The translations under genes were made by a program, and so were the position numbers. Below, piece after piece: positions 49,850 through 59,673 of a DNA stretch of 64,000 bases. The notes under the pieces are model-generated. The model did no database searches and was not told the origin of the DNA. It worked only from the letters and a program-made list of their open reading frames with translations. This stretch comes from Geobacillus thermodenitrificans subsp. thermodenitrificans DSM 465 (GTDB lineage: Bacteria > Bacillota > Bacilli > Bacillales > Anoxybacillaceae): positions 1 to 64,000 of the forward strand of contig NZ_AYKT01000007.1 of assembly GCF_000496575.1 (NCBI RefSeq), written 5' to 3'. Each line of letters begins with the position of its first letter. Within the stretch, counting starts at the first letter, position 1.

Positions 49850-51235
49850 ATGAATAAATATACAAATTCGTTCCATGAACGCGCCAATACGATGGCGGAT
49901 AGTTTGATTTTGGAGCATTACAGCTTAAGCGAGCTCAACTTTGAAACGGTCAGCCATTACCGGGAGCGGTTTGCCCGCGTCAAGCCGGGCCATCCGTGGA
50001 ACGGGCTTGAGACAAAAGAATTTTTATACAAAATTGGTGCATGGGGTAAGCTGCGCGACAGCAGCAAAGAAGGGCTGACACTCGCTGGCCTGTTGATGTT
50101 CAGCGAGGAGCGGATCATTACCGAGGTGCTGCCACAATACTTTTTAGAGTACCGGGAGTATGCCGATGCGAAGGAAACGGGTTGGACGAAGCGGTTCACT
50201 TCGCAGGACGGGACATGGTCCGGCAATGTGTACGATTTTTATTTCCGCGTGCTTGCTGAGCTGGAGCGTCACGTTTGGTCGGATGAAGGGCGCAGTATTC
50301 TTGGTGAGGCATTAGTAAATGCGCTCGTCCATGCCGATTATGGGGAAGAAGGAGGCATTACTGTCGAAAAAGAAGACGGGGCATTTCGCTTTGCTAATCC
50401 CGGTCGATTCCGCATCCCAGTTGAGGCTGCGTTGGCCGGACAAATGAGCAATTTGCGCAATCCGAACGTCTTTAAAATGTTTTTATTGATTGACGTATGC
50501 AAGCGGGCAGGATCCGGTCTAAAACGAATGCATGATATGCAAGAACGGGTGCTTGTCCAACCGGTCGATATCTCGCAACAAACGAATCCTAATCGTACGA
50601 TCGTTACGTTATGCCCATTGTTATTTCCAGCCGAGGCGGGCGCAACGATTGAAACAGAAACAGACGAACCATTGCAACAGACTGAACAAGAATGGACGGA
50701 ACAAGATGATCGATGGATTGAGGAGAGCTTCGTAAATAACGAACCCAACTCCATAAATACCAGCTCAAACTCCATAAATAACGAGCTAAACTCCATGAAT
50801 AATGTCTCAAACTCCTTAAACAACGGTGGCGACTCCGTAAAAAACATCGGAAACTCCGTAAATAAACTGCCGAAGTTCATAAATAACGAACCCAACTCCG
50901 TAACTAACTCACCGAACTCCGATAGTAACGAAGCGAATGTTCATGATACGGATGGAGGAGAGGAAGAGGGAAAGATCGATGAACGATTATGGAAGATGGC
51001 GGAATTGGCGCGTCAAAAAAAACGGTTGGCTCCGGCGGTGATGGAAGAGATGATCGTCCGCTTGTGCTGCGAACGGCCGCTGCGGCTGAAGGAGCTGGCG
51101 GCGCTGCTTGAACGAACACCGGACGGGTTGCGCAACAACTATTTAGGAAAACTATTAGAAGAAGGAAAAATTCGTCTGAAATATCCTGACCAACCGAACC
51201 ATCCTCGTCAAGCCTATATTGGGACGGGTAAATAA
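49850..51235 (+). CDS. ATP-binding transcriptional regulator with heptad repeats
   Basis: A 461-residue protein. Residues about 110-250 form a GHKL-type ATP-binding domain (EALVNALVHADYGEEGG, FANPGRFRIPVEAAL, NPNVFKMFLLIDVCKRAGSG) of the kind that follows an AlbA_2 domain in predicted regulators. Here the AlbA_2 domain is missing: the protein starts near its end (DSLILEHYSLSELNF). Then come ten 7-residue repeats of the type NSxNNxx, and a C-terminal winged helix (LRLKELAALLERTPDGLRNN). Start by AAAGGAAG eight bases before the ATG. Function unknown; a DNA-binding regulator is likely. Confidence 0.75.
   Translation: MNKYTNSFHERANTMADSLILEHYSLSELNFETVSHYRERFARVKPGHPWNGLETKEFLYKIGAWGKLRDSSKEGLTLAGLLMFSEERIITEVLPQYFLEYREYADAKETGWTKRFTSQDGTWSGNVYDFYFRVLAELERHVWSDEGRSILGEALVNALVHADYGEEGGITVEKEDGAFRFANPGRFRIPVEAALAGQMSNLRNPNVFKMFLLIDVCKRAGSGLKRMHDMQERVLVQPVDISQQTNPNRTIVTLCPLLFPAEAGATIETETDEPLQQTEQEWTEQDDRWIEESFVNNEPNSINTSSNSINNELNSMNNVSNSLNNGGDSVKNIGNSVNKLPKFINNEPNSVTNSPNSDSNEANVHDTDGGEEEGKIDERLWKMAELARQKKRLAPAVMEEMIVRLCCERPLRLKELAALLERTPDGLRNNYLGKLLEEGKIRLKYPDQPNHPRQAYIGTGK
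50727..50936 (+). repeat. Ten tandem 21-bp repeats inside the regulator gene
   Basis: Units of 21 bases, consensus ACTCCRTAAATAACGARCYCA, repeat ten times in frame (unit starts 50727, 50748, 50769 and so on). They encode NSINTSS, NSINNEL, NSMNNVS, NSLNNGG, DSVKNIG, NSVNKLP, KFINNEP, NSVTNSP and NSDSNEA after a degenerate first unit. The array forms an Asn/Ser-rich linker between the ATP-binding and winged-helix domains. Copy number could vary between strains by slippage. Confidence 0.9.
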
Positions 51236-51290
51236 TCATGTTGGTGACCAATGCGCGGCAATAAAAGGAAAAGGGTACCTTAGCGTGATA

Positions 51291-52336
51291 TGATCCCCTT
51301 ATAGTAGACAGAAAAAGAAAGCCCGCGAATCTGTTTACTATGGAGGGGATTTTTCTATGGGAAACATATGATTTAGCGTTTAAAAAGAAAGTCGTGGATT
51401 TCTATTTCAACAAGGGCATGGGCTACAAAATCATCGCTAAGGAGTTGGGAGTCGCTCATTCCACGGTGCGTCGATGGATGAATGGGAAGGAATCTAAGGG
51501 GGAAAGGAAAAGCGAAGAGACCCACAACAAGGGAAGGAAAATACCTTGAAGATCCTGAAACGAGGCGTCTTGAAGCGGAAGTAGAGATGTAAAAAAACTC
51601 TTAGAGGAGTGAAAGGAGGGCCGGAAGTCGTACCTGCTCACAAGAAATTCGCTATCATTCATGAAATGGACGGACGTCATGGTTTGATTCAACCGTTATG
51701 TGAGATCGCAGGTGTGTCTCGAAGTGGATACGACAAGTGGGCCAAACGATAGGAACACCCTTCTCGAAAGCAACGGGAAGGCGAGCATTGGAAGAAAAAC
51801 ATCGCGGAATGTCATAAAGAGCTCAAAGGCACATCTATGGGGATCGGGGAGTCCAAGTCTGGCTCAAACGGAAATACAGCTGAGTGTCAATCATAAACGG
51901 GTGCAAAGGCTGATGAGGGAGATGGGCATTCGCGCCGTCATTCAGAAGAAACGGCCTTATTACGGGAAGAAAGCATCCGATGCCATTTCAGGCAATCATC
52001 TGAACAGAAATTTCCATGCGACCAACCCCAACGAGAAATGGGTGACGGATATCACTTATCTCATCTTTAACGGACAAACGGAAGGTCAGGATGTCCAGGA
52101 AAGAAAACTGTTCTGGACAATGCCTGCATGGAAAGCGTTTTTCGCCATTTCAAGGCGGATGGTTTCCATCTGCGCTCGTTTCGCACAGCCGAAGAGGTGA
52201 AGGAGGTCGTACACAACGATATTCATTTTTATAACCATTAGTGTTTCCAAAAAATAAAACACCCTGAGTCCGTATGAATACAGAACTGAGGGTGTTTAAA
52301 TGGGCTTTTTTCTTCCTGTCTACTTGACAGGGGTCA
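51291..52336 (+). mobile_element. Degenerate IS3-family insertion sequence
   Basis: Terminal inverted repeats: TGATCCCCTTATAGTAGACA at the left end and TGACCCCTGTCAAGTAGACA reading in from the right end. The orfA start (about 51340) encodes a helix-turn-helix (GYKIIAKELGVAHSTVRRWM). Downstream orfB pieces are in several frames: LKRGVKGGPEVVPAHKKF-like, RVQRLMREMGIRAVIQKKRP and KWVTDITYLIFNG, then a deletion to EVKEVVHNDIHFYN. Stops and frameshifts make it dead. No target duplication is visible at the ends. It also holds a hairpin AAACACCCT/AGGGTGTTT near 52257-52298. Confidence 0.85.
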
Positions 52337-52345
52337 CTGCATTTA

Positions 52346-53734
52346 TTATACAGCTTGCTTTTTCTCTTGCTCGCGGTGTTCGCGGCGGTGCATTCCTTTA
52401 ATGAAGTAGATCGCTGTCAGCAACAGCAACCACGTTGGGCCGACGATCAATGCGATGCGCGTATCCGGGAAATACGCCATTAAGATGATGACACCAATTA
52501 AGAAGGCAAGCGATACATAAGAGCTGTACGGATAAAATGGCATTTTGAATGCTAGTCGTTTCACTTGTTCTGCGCTAAGCTGCTTACGGAACTTCAGTTG
52601 GGAAAGCAAAATAATGGACCACGTCCAAATAGCGCCGAACGTTGCGATACTTGTCACCCATTGGAACACTTTTTCCGATACGTAGTTCAAATAGACGCCG
52701 ACCAGCATGGCAAGGGCGGTGACGATCAAAGCGGTGCCAGGGATGCCGCGGTTAGTTAAACGGCTAAATGCTTGTGGCGCCTCTTTTTGTTCGGACAGGT
52801 TAAACAGCATCCGGCTCGTGCTGAAAATACCACTGTTGCACGACGACAGGGCAGCCGTCAAGACGACAAAGTTAATGATACCCGCGGCGGCATGAATGCC
52901 GACTTTTTCAAATGTCAACACAAACGGGCTCCCTTTTTGACCAATTTCATTCCAAGGGTAAATGGACATAATGACGAACAATGCACCGACGTAGAAAATT
53001 AAAATACGCCAAAACACAGTATTAATGGCTTTTGTCAACGATTTTTGCGGATTTTTCACTTCTCCTGCTGTGACACCGATCATTTCGATGCCTAAATAGG
53101 CGAACACGACCATTTGCAGCGACATGAGCACACCGCTAATCCCGTTCGGGAAAAAGCCGCCGTGTTTCCAAAGATTACTAATACCGGTGGCGATACCGCC
53201 GTTGCCGATGCCGAATATAATCATTCCTAAGCCAACGACAATCATGGCGATGATCGTGACAATCTTGATCAAAGCAAACCAAAACTCAAACTCCCCATAC
53301 GCTTTTACGGCAAGGAAGTTAATGGACGTCATGAGTACAAGGGCAGCGAGCGCCCATGCCCAACGTGGTGTATCAGGGAACCAAAACTGCATATAAATAC
53401 CAACGGCTGTAATCTCAGCGATACATGTGACCACCCATAAAAACCAATAGTTCCAACCGGTCAAATAACCGGCGAGCGGCCCTAAATAGTTATGCGCATA
53501 ACGGCTGAACGAACCGGCAACCGGATGTTCGACCGCCATTTCACCTAATGCTCGCATGATAAAAAACATAATGGCACCGCTGATCGCATAGCCAAGCAAA
53601 ATCGCCGGCCCAGCCATTTCAATTGCGGATGCCGAACCAAGGAACAAGCCAACGCCAATCGCTGCGCCGAGCGACATGAGCGAAATGTGGCGTTCTTCCA
53701 ATCCTCGATGCAATTGCGGCTGCTTTTGCTCCAT
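52346..53734 (-). CDS. Amino-acid permease (APC superfamily, AAT type)
   Basis: A 462-residue, 12-span proton-coupled amino-acid transporter of the LysP/RocE/AapA type. Conserved blocks are HISLMSLGAAIGVGLFLGSA, GEMAVEHPVAGSFSRYA and the consensus region GTAGEVKNP-like VTAGEVKNPQKSLTKAI. Substrate cannot be fixed from the sequence. AGGAGGAAAAATAG precedes the ATG. The dead IS element ends nine bases beyond its stop codon, so its native terminator may have been displaced. Confidence 0.9.
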   Translation of the reverse strand: MEQKQPQLHRGLEERHISLMSLGAAIGVGLFLGSASAIEMAGPAILLGYAISGAIMFFIMRALGEMAVEHPVAGSFSRYAHNYLGPLAGYLTGWNYWFLWVVTCIAEITAVGIYMQFWFPDTPRWAWALAALVLMTSINFLAVKAYGEFEFWFALIKIVTIIAMIVVGLGMIIFGIGNGGIATGISNLWKHGGFFPNGISGVLMSLQMVVFAYLGIEMIGVTAGEVKNPQKSLTKAINTVFWRILIFYVGALFVIMSIYPWNEIGQKGSPFVLTFEKVGIHAAAGIINFVVLTAALSSCNSGIFSTSRMLFNLSEQKEAPQAFSRLTNRGIPGTALIVTALAMLVGVYLNYVSEKVFQWVTSIATFGAIWTWSIILLSQLKFRKQLSAEQVKRLAFKMPFYPYSSYVSLAFLIGVIILMAYFPDTRIALIVGPTWLLLLTAIYFIKGMHRREHREQEKKQAV

Positions 53735-53787
53735 CTATTTTTCCTCCTAGCAATTGATAATAAATAATATTTTGCGAAAAAGTTTTC

Positions 53788-53801
53788 ATAAAGCGCTTAC
53801 A
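53788..53801 (-). promoter_or_regulatory. Possible cre (CcpA) site upstream of the permease
   Basis: On the minus strand TGTAAGCGCTTTAT matches the cre consensus TGWAANCGNTNWCA at 12 of 14 positions. It lies 54 bases upstream of the permease start in an A/T-rich region, so carbon-catabolite control is plausible. The rest of 53735-53968 holds the divergent promoters of permease and trmH; I see no clear hexamers. Confidence 0.4.
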
Positions 53802-53968
53802 ATATAATAGTAATCGATATGACAACGATTTGTAAATGAACAATATTTCCAAAATATTATTTATTGAATAATCAAAATATTATTTGAAATAGGGGGAATT
53901 GCCTCCTTGCCTTATATTTTGTACAATGGGAAACGCAAAATAAGCGGAACGGAATGAAGGTGATGATG

Positions 53969-54691
53969 ATGGAGGAACGGGAAGCGAAAGCATTTCTTGA
54001 ACAATTGCAGCAAGAAGGATTGCTCACCGAGCAAACGCGTCTAATTTGGGAAATGATTTTGCCAAAGCGGCTAAAACGGATGTATGACGTGTTGAACGAG
54101 CGCACCCGCTATATCACTGTCTTGATGGAAGCGGTGGATGATCCGCACAACCAAGCCGCCGTGTTGCGAACAGCGGAGGCGTTTGGCATTCAAGATGTCC
54201 ATGTCGTCACCGGGAGGGCGCCGTTTTCGCCGAATCGGCTTGTGACGCGCTATGCCGACCAATGGCTGACGCTTCACCGGCAACCGGATATCAAAACAGC
54301 CATCAGCGACTTAAAACAGCAAGGGTATCAAGTGTATGCGAGCTATCTCGGCGAAGGGACGATTCCGCTTTCTGAGGTAAATGTTTCTAAGCCGACGGTG
54401 TTATTGTTCGGCAACGAACATAGCGGCGTATCGGAAGAGGCGCTCCGTTTGGCAGATGGGACGTTCGTCATCCCGATGTACGGCTTTGTCCAAAGTTTTA
54501 ACATTTCTGTTGCTGCGGCATTGACGCTGTATGATGTCACTGAGCGGGCGCGGCGCCAAGTAGGGAGACGATATTATTTGTCACATGAAGAGAAAAAGAC
54601 ACTGTACGAACAATGGATGTGGCAGACATTGCATCCGCGCATCCGCAAACAATTGGAACAGCAAGGATATGTACCAACAATAGGAAAATAA
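53969..54691 (+). CDS. trmH: tRNA (guanosine18-2'-O)-methyltransferase TrmH
   Basis: SPOUT-class RNA methyltransferase of 240 residues that 2'-O-methylates G18 in tRNA. Motif 1 is DDPHNQAAVLRTAEAFGI, motif 2 LLFGNEHSGVSEEAL, motif 3 IPMYGFVQSFNISVAAAL. Several ATGs cluster at the start; I chose the one six bases after AAGGTG. The specificity call (TrmH rather than a related rRNA enzyme) is based on wording and length. Single gene ending at a strong terminator. Confidence 0.88.
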   Translation: MEEREAKAFLEQLQQEGLLTEQTRLIWEMILPKRLKRMYDVLNERTRYITVLMEAVDDPHNQAAVLRTAEAFGIQDVHVVTGRAPFSPNRLVTRYADQWLTLHRQPDIKTAISDLKQQGYQVYASYLGEGTIPLSEVNVSKPTVLLFGNEHSGVSEEALRLADGTFVIPMYGFVQSFNISVAAALTLYDVTERARRQVGRRYYLSHEEKKTLYEQWMWQTLHPRIRKQLEQQGYVPTIGK

Positions 54692-54729
54692 CCGGGTTCT
54701 TTTGAGAAGGGAACCCGGTTATTTTTTTT
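54687..54729 (+). terminator. trmH terminator
   Basis: AACCGGGTTC (54690-54699) pairs with GAACCCGGTT (54711-54720), followed by ATTTTTTTT. It overlaps the trmH stop codon. The region 54730-54964 before qoxA should hold the qox promoter; I see no convincing hexamers. Confidence 0.9.
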
Positions 54730-54964
54730 GATGGAATATTTTTGTGTGAATCCCCTTCCGGATCAATATTTCCCTAATCGAGGAAAATGGATGACGATTT
54801 CTTGAACAATGGTTGAACAGTTCGTGACAAATGTTTTGCCGATTTATGAACTTTTACACCCGTCAGTTTCAAATATTTTTAACTTTGATATGGTAGAAAC
54901 TAAGACAATATGCATAGAAGGCACGCCTCACATGGTGGGGGCGGACGAAGGAGGATATACAGTG

Positions 54965-55873
54965 ATGAAACGGGCGATATGGCGCGCGCTGTCGGTCTTG
55001 CCGCTCCTCTTTTTGCTTAGTGGTTGCGTCGAGCGTACAGCAGTGCTCAACCCACAAGGACCGGTGGCGCGAACGCAGTACGACTTAATTATGTGGTCAA
55101 TCGGCTTTATGCTGTTGATTATTGTCGTTGTCTTTACTTTATTTACGGTCGTGCTCATTCGTTATCGGGAGAAGCCGGAGAACGCCGATTACGAGCCGCC
55201 GGATGAAGAAGGAAACACGCTGCTTGAAATCGTCTGGACAGCGATTCCCGTTTTGATTGTTGCGGCGCTTGCTGTTCCGACGGTGAAGGCGACGTTTGCC
55301 TTTGAGAAGCCGCCGACCGATAAAGTCAAACCAATAACGATTCATGTTACGGCAGCCAATTGGAAATGGATTTTCAGTTATCCGGAAGAGAACATTGAAA
55401 CGGTCAACTATGTCCATATTCCAGCGGGTGTTCCGGTCAGGTTTAAGCTGACTTCAGTCGGACCGATGAACTCATTTTGGGTGCCAGAGTTAGGCGGACA
55501 AAAATACGCCATGGACGGCATGGAGACAGAGCTGATTTTACAAGCTGACAAACCGGGGTCATATATGGGGCGAAGCGCCAACTTTTCCGGGGAAAAGTTC
55601 ACCCATATGGAGTTTGAAGTCGTCGCGCAAAAAGGAGACGACTTTAAGCAATGGGTCAACGAAGTGAAACAAACGGCGCCGAAGCTCAATGAGAACAAGT
55701 ATGCAAAAATTTTAGAACCGGGACTTGTCGGGCGGATGACGTTCTCAAATACGCATTTAGAATGGATTGACCATGCGAAACAAAACAGCCATCATGTCGA
55801 GAGGAAATCAGCAGGTAACCATGGCAACCCAGACCATGACATGGCGAAAGACAGTCATCATCACGGAGAATAA
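54965..55873 (+). CDS. qoxA: Cytochrome aa3 quinol oxidase subunit II
   Basis: Subunit II of the aa3-type menaquinol oxidase, a terminal oxidase of the membrane respiratory chain. It has 302 residues: lipoprotein signal ending LLFLLSGC, two membrane spans, then a cupredoxin domain. The CuA ligands of cytochrome c oxidases are absent ([14 protein letters not shown] replaces the Cys pattern), so it takes electrons from quinol. His-rich C-terminal tail. GAAGGAGG serves the ATG at 54965 or a GTG one codon earlier. First gene of qoxABCD. Confidence 0.93.
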   Translation: MKRAIWRALSVLPLLFLLSGCVERTAVLNPQGPVARTQYDLIMWSIGFMLLIIVVVFTLFTVVLIRYREKPENADYEPPDEEGNTLLEIVWTAIPVLIVAALAVPTVKATFAFEKPPTDKVKPITIHVTAANWKWIFSYPEENIETVNYVHIPAGVPVRFKLTSVGPMNSFWVPELGGQKYAMDGMETELILQADKPGSYMGRSANFSGEKFTHMEFEVVAQKGDDFKQWVNEVKQTAPKLNENKYAKILEPGLVGRMTFSNTHLEWIDHAKQNSHHVERKSAGNHGNPDHDMAKDSHHHGE

Positions 55874-55890
55874 GAAGGGGGGAACGGGCG

Positions 55891-57837
55891 ATGAAATGGA
55901 GCGAGTTTTTCGTCACGGGTGAGCCGCTGATTTATGCGGCTGATGTCGCGATCGTCTTAACGATGGTCGGCATTGTGTTTGTATTGACGTATTTTAAAAA
56001 GTGGAAATGGATTTGGAATGAATGGCTTACGACTGTCGACCATAAAAAAATTGGCGTCATGTACATTATTTGCGCGGTGCTCATGCTCTTCCGCGGCGGC
56101 GTCGATGCCCTTTTAATGCGGGCACAGTTGACAGCTCCTAATATGAATTTTCTTGATGCCCAGCATTATAATGAAATTTTCACTACGCACGGGACGATTA
56201 TGATTTTGTTTATGGCGATGCCGTTTATTATCGGTTTGATGAACATTGTCGTTCCGCTGCAAATCGGGGCGCGCGATGTCGCGTTTCCATACTTGAATGC
56301 GTTAAGTTTTTGGCTCTTTTTCTTCGGTGCAATGTTGTTTAACATTTCGTTTGTCATTGGCGGTTCGCCGGATGCTGGTTGGACGGCGTACTTTCCGCTC
56401 GCTGGCAATGAGTTCAGCCCTGGCGTCGGCAACAACTATTACGCTGTTTCCTTGCAAATTTCCGGGATCGGAACGTTAATGACCGGAATCAACTTCCTTG
56501 TGACGATTTTGAAAATGCGCGCGCCAGGCATGACGTTGATGCGCATGCCAATGTTTACGTGGACGATTCTCATTACGTGCGTTTTGATTGTGTTCGCTTT
56601 CCCAGTGTTGACAGTTGCGTTGGCGTTAATGACGTTCGACCGCTTATTTGATACACAGTTTTTCACGATGGCGAATGGCGGTATGTCGATGCTGTGGGCG
56701 AACTTGTTCTGGATTTGGGGACATCCGGAAGTATATATTGTGATTTTGCCAGCGTTCGGCATTTTCTCGGAAATCGTCAGTACGTTTGCGCAGAAACGGC
56801 TGTTTGGCTATAAAGCGATGGTTTACTCGATCGTCGGTATCGCCTTTTTAAGCTTTATTGTTTGGGTGCACCATTTCTTTACGATGGGCGCCGGACCAGA
56901 GGTTAACTCGGTATTCTCGATTACGACGATGGCTGTTGCCATCCCAACCGGGGTGAAAATTTTCAACTGGTTGTTTACGCTCCGGAAAGGGAAGATCCGT
57001 TTTACGACGGCGATGCTTTGGTCGCTGGCATTCATTCCGAACTTTGTCATCGGCGGTGTGACGGGCGTTATGTTGGCGATGGCAGCGGCTGATTACCAAT
57101 ATCATAACAGCTATTTCTTGATTGCCCACTTCCATTATGTGTTAATCGCGGGTGTGGTGTTTGCCTGCTTTGCCGGCTTGCATTACTGGTATCCGAAGAT
57201 GTTCGGCCATATGTTAAACGAGCGGCTCGGCAAATGGACGTTTTGGCTATTTATGATCGGCTTTAACGTCTGTTTCTTCCCGATGTATTTCCTCGGACTT
57301 ATGGGAATGACGCGCCGCATGTACACATATTCGGACGGTCTCGGCTGGACGCCGCTCAACGTCGTTGCGACCGTTGGGGCGGTGCTGATGGGAATCGGAT
57401 TTATTGTACTTTGCTATAACATTTATTACAGCGCTCGCTATGGCGAACGTGACATGACCGGCGACCCGTGGAATGGACGGACGCTTGAGTGGGCGACTGC
57501 GTCGCCACCGGTGCACTACAATTTCCCGGTCACTCCGATTGTTGACGATTTGGATGCGTACTGGGTAATGAAGAAAAAACAAGGCGGTTTCCAAGTGAAA
57601 GAGGAGGAATTGAAGCCGATCCATATGCCAAGCAATTCGGGGCGTCCGTTTTGGATCTCGGTCGCATTCTTTGTCGCAGGGTTTGGTCTTGTGTTCAAAT
57701 GGTTTGCATTAGCGATTGCCGGTGCGTTGTTCATTGTGCTCGGGCTCATTCTCCGCTCGTTTGAAAATGATGACGGCTATCATATTGGCGTCGATGAAAT
57801 TAAACGGACTGAGCGAGCGGCGCGAAAGGGGGCGTGA
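55891..57837 (+). CDS. qoxB: Cytochrome aa3 quinol oxidase subunit I
   Basis: Catalytic subunit with low-spin heme and the heme a3-CuB site, 648 residues and about 14 or 15 spans. Visible ligands: [12 protein letters not shown] (heme a His), WGHPEVYI (CuB His crosslinked to Tyr), [10 protein letters not shown] (CuB His pair), and AHFHYVL (heme His pair). It couples quinol oxidation to proton pumping. AAGGGGGGAACGG precedes the ATG; it lies 17 bases after qoxA. Confidence 0.96.
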   Translation: MKWSEFFVTGEPLIYAADVAIVLTMVGIVFVLTYFKKWKWIWNEWLTTVDHKKIGVMYIICAVLMLFRGGVDALLMRAQLTAPNMNFLDAQHYNEIFTTHGTIMILFMAMPFIIGLMNIVVPLQIGARDVAFPYLNALSFWLFFFGAMLFNISFVIGGSPDAGWTAYFPLAGNEFSPGVGNNYYAVSLQISGIGTLMTGINFLVTILKMRAPGMTLMRMPMFTWTILITCVLIVFAFPVLTVALALMTFDRLFDTQFFTMANGGMSMLWANLFWIWGHPEVYIVILPAFGIFSEIVSTFAQKRLFGYKAMVYSIVGIAFLSFIVWVHHFFTMGAGPEVNSVFSITTMAVAIPTGVKIFNWLFTLRKGKIRFTTAMLWSLAFIPNFVIGGVTGVMLAMAAADYQYHNSYFLIAHFHYVLIAGVVFACFAGLHYWYPKMFGHMLNERLGKWTFWLFMIGFNVCFFPMYFLGLMGMTRRMYTYSDGLGWTPLNVVATVGAVLMGIGFIVLCYNIYYSARYGERDMTGDPWNGRTLEWATASPPVHYNFPVTPIVDDLDAYWVMKKKQGGFQVKEEELKPIHMPSNSGRPFWISVAFFVAGFGLVFKWFALAIAGALFIVLGLILRSFENDDGYHIGVDEIKRTERAARKGA

Positions 57838-57840
57838 CGA

Positions 57841-58455
57841 ATGGGAGAAGCAGTACATCGTTATGATGAAACGATGCCGCTTGAGTATCGGACAGAGGAA
57901 AATCGGCTCAACATTTTAGGATTTTGGATTTTTTTAGGGGCAGAAGTCGTCTTATTTGCGACCTTGTTTGCGACTTACCTTGTCTTATTCCAGCGAACCG
58001 GCTCCGGACCGACAGCGCAGGAATTGTTCCAAGTAAAAGACGTATTGATTGAAACGTTGTTGTTGTTGACGAGCAGTTTCACGTGCGGGTTGGCCATTTT
58101 TGAAATGCGCCGCGGCCGGCTTGCTGGGCTTCTCGCTTGGCTGCTTGTTACGCTTTTGCTTGGGATTGGGTTTATTACATTTGAAGTTCGCGAGTTTATT
58201 CATTATGTCCATGAAGGGGCGACGATGCAGACAAGCGCCTTTTTATCAAGCTTTTTCGTCCTTGTCGGCACGCACGGCGCTCACGTCAGTTTAGGGATCG
58301 GCTGGATGATTTTCATCATCATCCAGTTACTCCAGCGCGGGTTGACAGTAAAAACAGCAAGAAAAGTGTTTATCGTCAGCTTGTATTGGCACTTTTTAGA
58401 CGTTGTTTGGATTTTTATTTTCACGCTCGTTTATTTGTTAGGGATGGTGGTGTAA
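57841..58455 (+). CDS. qoxC: Cytochrome aa3 quinol oxidase subunit III
   Basis: Membrane subunit III of 204 residues with five spans (LGFWIFLGAEVVLFATLFAT, then RGLT-type loops), of the CyoC/QoxC family. Conserved GTHGAHVSLGIGWM and WHFLDVVWIFIFTLVYL are the heme-copper oxidase subunit III signatures. It starts three bases after the qoxB stop and ends one base before qoxD. Confidence 0.95.
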   Translation: MGEAVHRYDETMPLEYRTEENRLNILGFWIFLGAEVVLFATLFATYLVLFQRTGSGPTAQELFQVKDVLIETLLLLTSSFTCGLAIFEMRRGRLAGLLAWLLVTLLLGIGFITFEVREFIHYVHEGATMQTSAFLSSFFVLVGTHGAHVSLGIGWMIFIIIQLLQRGLTVKTARKVFIVSLYWHFLDVVWIFIFTLVYLLGMVV

Positions 58456-58456
58456 C

Positions 58457-58756
58457 ATGGGTACGAACGGCCATCATGAATCATTTCCATGGAAACATCT
58501 AATCGGTTTTGTTCTTTCGCTCCTCTTAACGTTTGCGGCACTGTGGGTGGCGCTCTCGTCCGGGCTGCCGCTTAAGGCAGTCATCGTCGTCATTGTTTTG
58601 TTTGCGATGATTCAAGCAAGCTTGCAACTATTTATGTTCATGCATGTAGCGGAAAGCGACAGCGGCAAAGTGCAAACGTTCAACATGGTGTACAGCTTTT
58701 TCATCGCTGTCGTTGTTGTGGCCGGTTCGGTTTGGGTCATGCAATTTGTATTGTAA
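58457..58756 (+). CDS. qoxD: Cytochrome aa3 quinol oxidase subunit IV
   Basis: Small subunit IV of 99 residues with three membrane spans (HLIGFVLSLLLTFAALWVAL, VIVVIVLFAMIQASLQLFMF with MHV, VVVVAGSVWVMQFVL), needed for assembly of the oxidase. Last gene of the operon. Confidence 0.93.
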   Translation: MGTNGHHESFPWKHLIGFVLSLLLTFAALWVALSSGLPLKAVIVVIVLFAMIQASLQLFMFMHVAESDSGKVQTFNMVYSFFIAVVVVAGSVWVMQFVL

Positions 58757-58914
58757 AGCAAGATTGGCCTAGAGACCCGGTGGTGTCATCGTCAATGCGG
58801 CCAGCTTAAAAAATCTTGCAAACCTTAGCCTCAAAAACCGCCCCAAAAGGGAGAAACAATCATTTTTGCTTAACCTTCCAGGAAGGCGGTGTGAAAGGGA
58901 GGAATTTCACCATA
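58757..58914 (+). other. Structured 3' region after qoxD
   Basis: GCAAGATT (58760-58767) can pair with AATCTTGC about 50 bases later, and TGGCC with GGCCA inside, making a long compound stem. Read on the minus strand the inner part encodes KLAALTMTPPGL before a stop, possibly a relic of a lost gene. A weaker hairpin GGTGTGAAA/TTTCACC lies near 58888-58911. No gene is supported. Confidence 0.35.
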
Positions 58915-58955
58915 GAAAAAGGCGTCTTGCCCCAAATGGCAAGACGCCTTTTACA
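58915..58955. terminator. Bidirectional terminator between qoxD and the ABC operon
   Basis: AAAGGCGTCTTGCC (58918-58931) pairs perfectly with GGCAAGACGCCTTT (58938-58951). The arms are flanked by A-runs on the left and T-runs on the right, so it works for both converging operons. Confidence 0.9.
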
Positions 58956-59673
58956 ATACTTTTGACAAAAACGCTTTTGTCCGCTCGTGCTGCGGGCGGT
59001 CGAACAAGTCTCCCGGTTTTCCTTCTTCGACGATGTAGCCGCCGTCCATAAATAAGACGCGGTCACCGACCTCGCGGGCAAAGCCCATCTCATGGGTGAC
59101 AATGACCATCGTCATCCCCTCATTGGCGAGCTGCTTCATGACGGAAAGCACTTCGCCGACCATTTCTGGGTCAAGGGCTGACGTCGGTTCGTCAAAGAGC
59201 ATGATTTTCGGTTCCATGGCCAATGCCCGGGCGATGGCAACGCGCTGCGCCTGCCCACCGGAGAGGGAATCCGGATAGACATTGGCTTTGTCTTGCAAAC
59301 CGACTTTGGCAAGCAGTTCCATCGCTTTTGCTTCCGCTTTTTCGCGCGGCCATTTGCGCACTTTCATCGGCGCGAGTGTAATGTTGTTGAGCACCGTCAT
59401 GTGAGGGAACAAGTTAAAGCGTTGAAACACCATGCCGACTTCCTCGCGCACTTTATTTAAATTGGTGTCTTTCGCCTTCAAATTGATGCCGTCAATGATA
59501 ATCTCACCTTCATCGAAATCCTCAAGCAAGTTTAAACAACGCAAAAACGTCGATTTCCCCGATCCCGATGGGCCGATGACGACGACAACTTCCCCTTCGT
59601 GAATATGCGCGTCGATTCCTTTTAACACTTGGAGTGAACCGAACGATTTTTTTAATTGGCGTACATCGATCAT
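58951..59673 (-). CDS. Polar amino-acid ABC transporter, ATP-binding protein
   Basis: ATPase of an ABC importer, 240 residues, GlnQ type. Walker [17 protein letters not shown]-loop [15 protein letters not shown], signature [16 protein letters not shown], Walker [14 protein letters not shown] and the H-loop [11 protein letters not shown]. It overlaps the permease stop codon (ATGA). Last gene of the three-gene operon. Confidence 0.95.
   Translation of the reverse strand: MIDVRQLKKSFGSLQVLKGIDAHIHEGEVVVVIGPSGSGKSTFLRCLNLLEDFDEGEIIIDGINLKAKDTNLNKVREEVGMVFQRFNLFPHMTVLNNITLAPMKVRKWPREKAEAKAMELLAKVGLQDKANVYPDSLSGGQAQRVAIARALAMEPKIMLFDEPTSALDPEMVGEVLSVMKQLANEGMTMVIVTHEMGFAREVGDRVLFMDGGYIVEEGKPGDLFDRPQHERTKAFLSKVL

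Noticed and set aside
50727-50936. Tandem repeats as a CRISPR array
   Set aside because: Units are contiguous 21-mers without spacers and stay in frame inside a protein gene.
55024-55873. qoxA as cytochrome c oxidase subunit II
   Set aside because: The CuA Cys/His/Met ligand pattern is missing, so the quinol-oxidase call is better supported.
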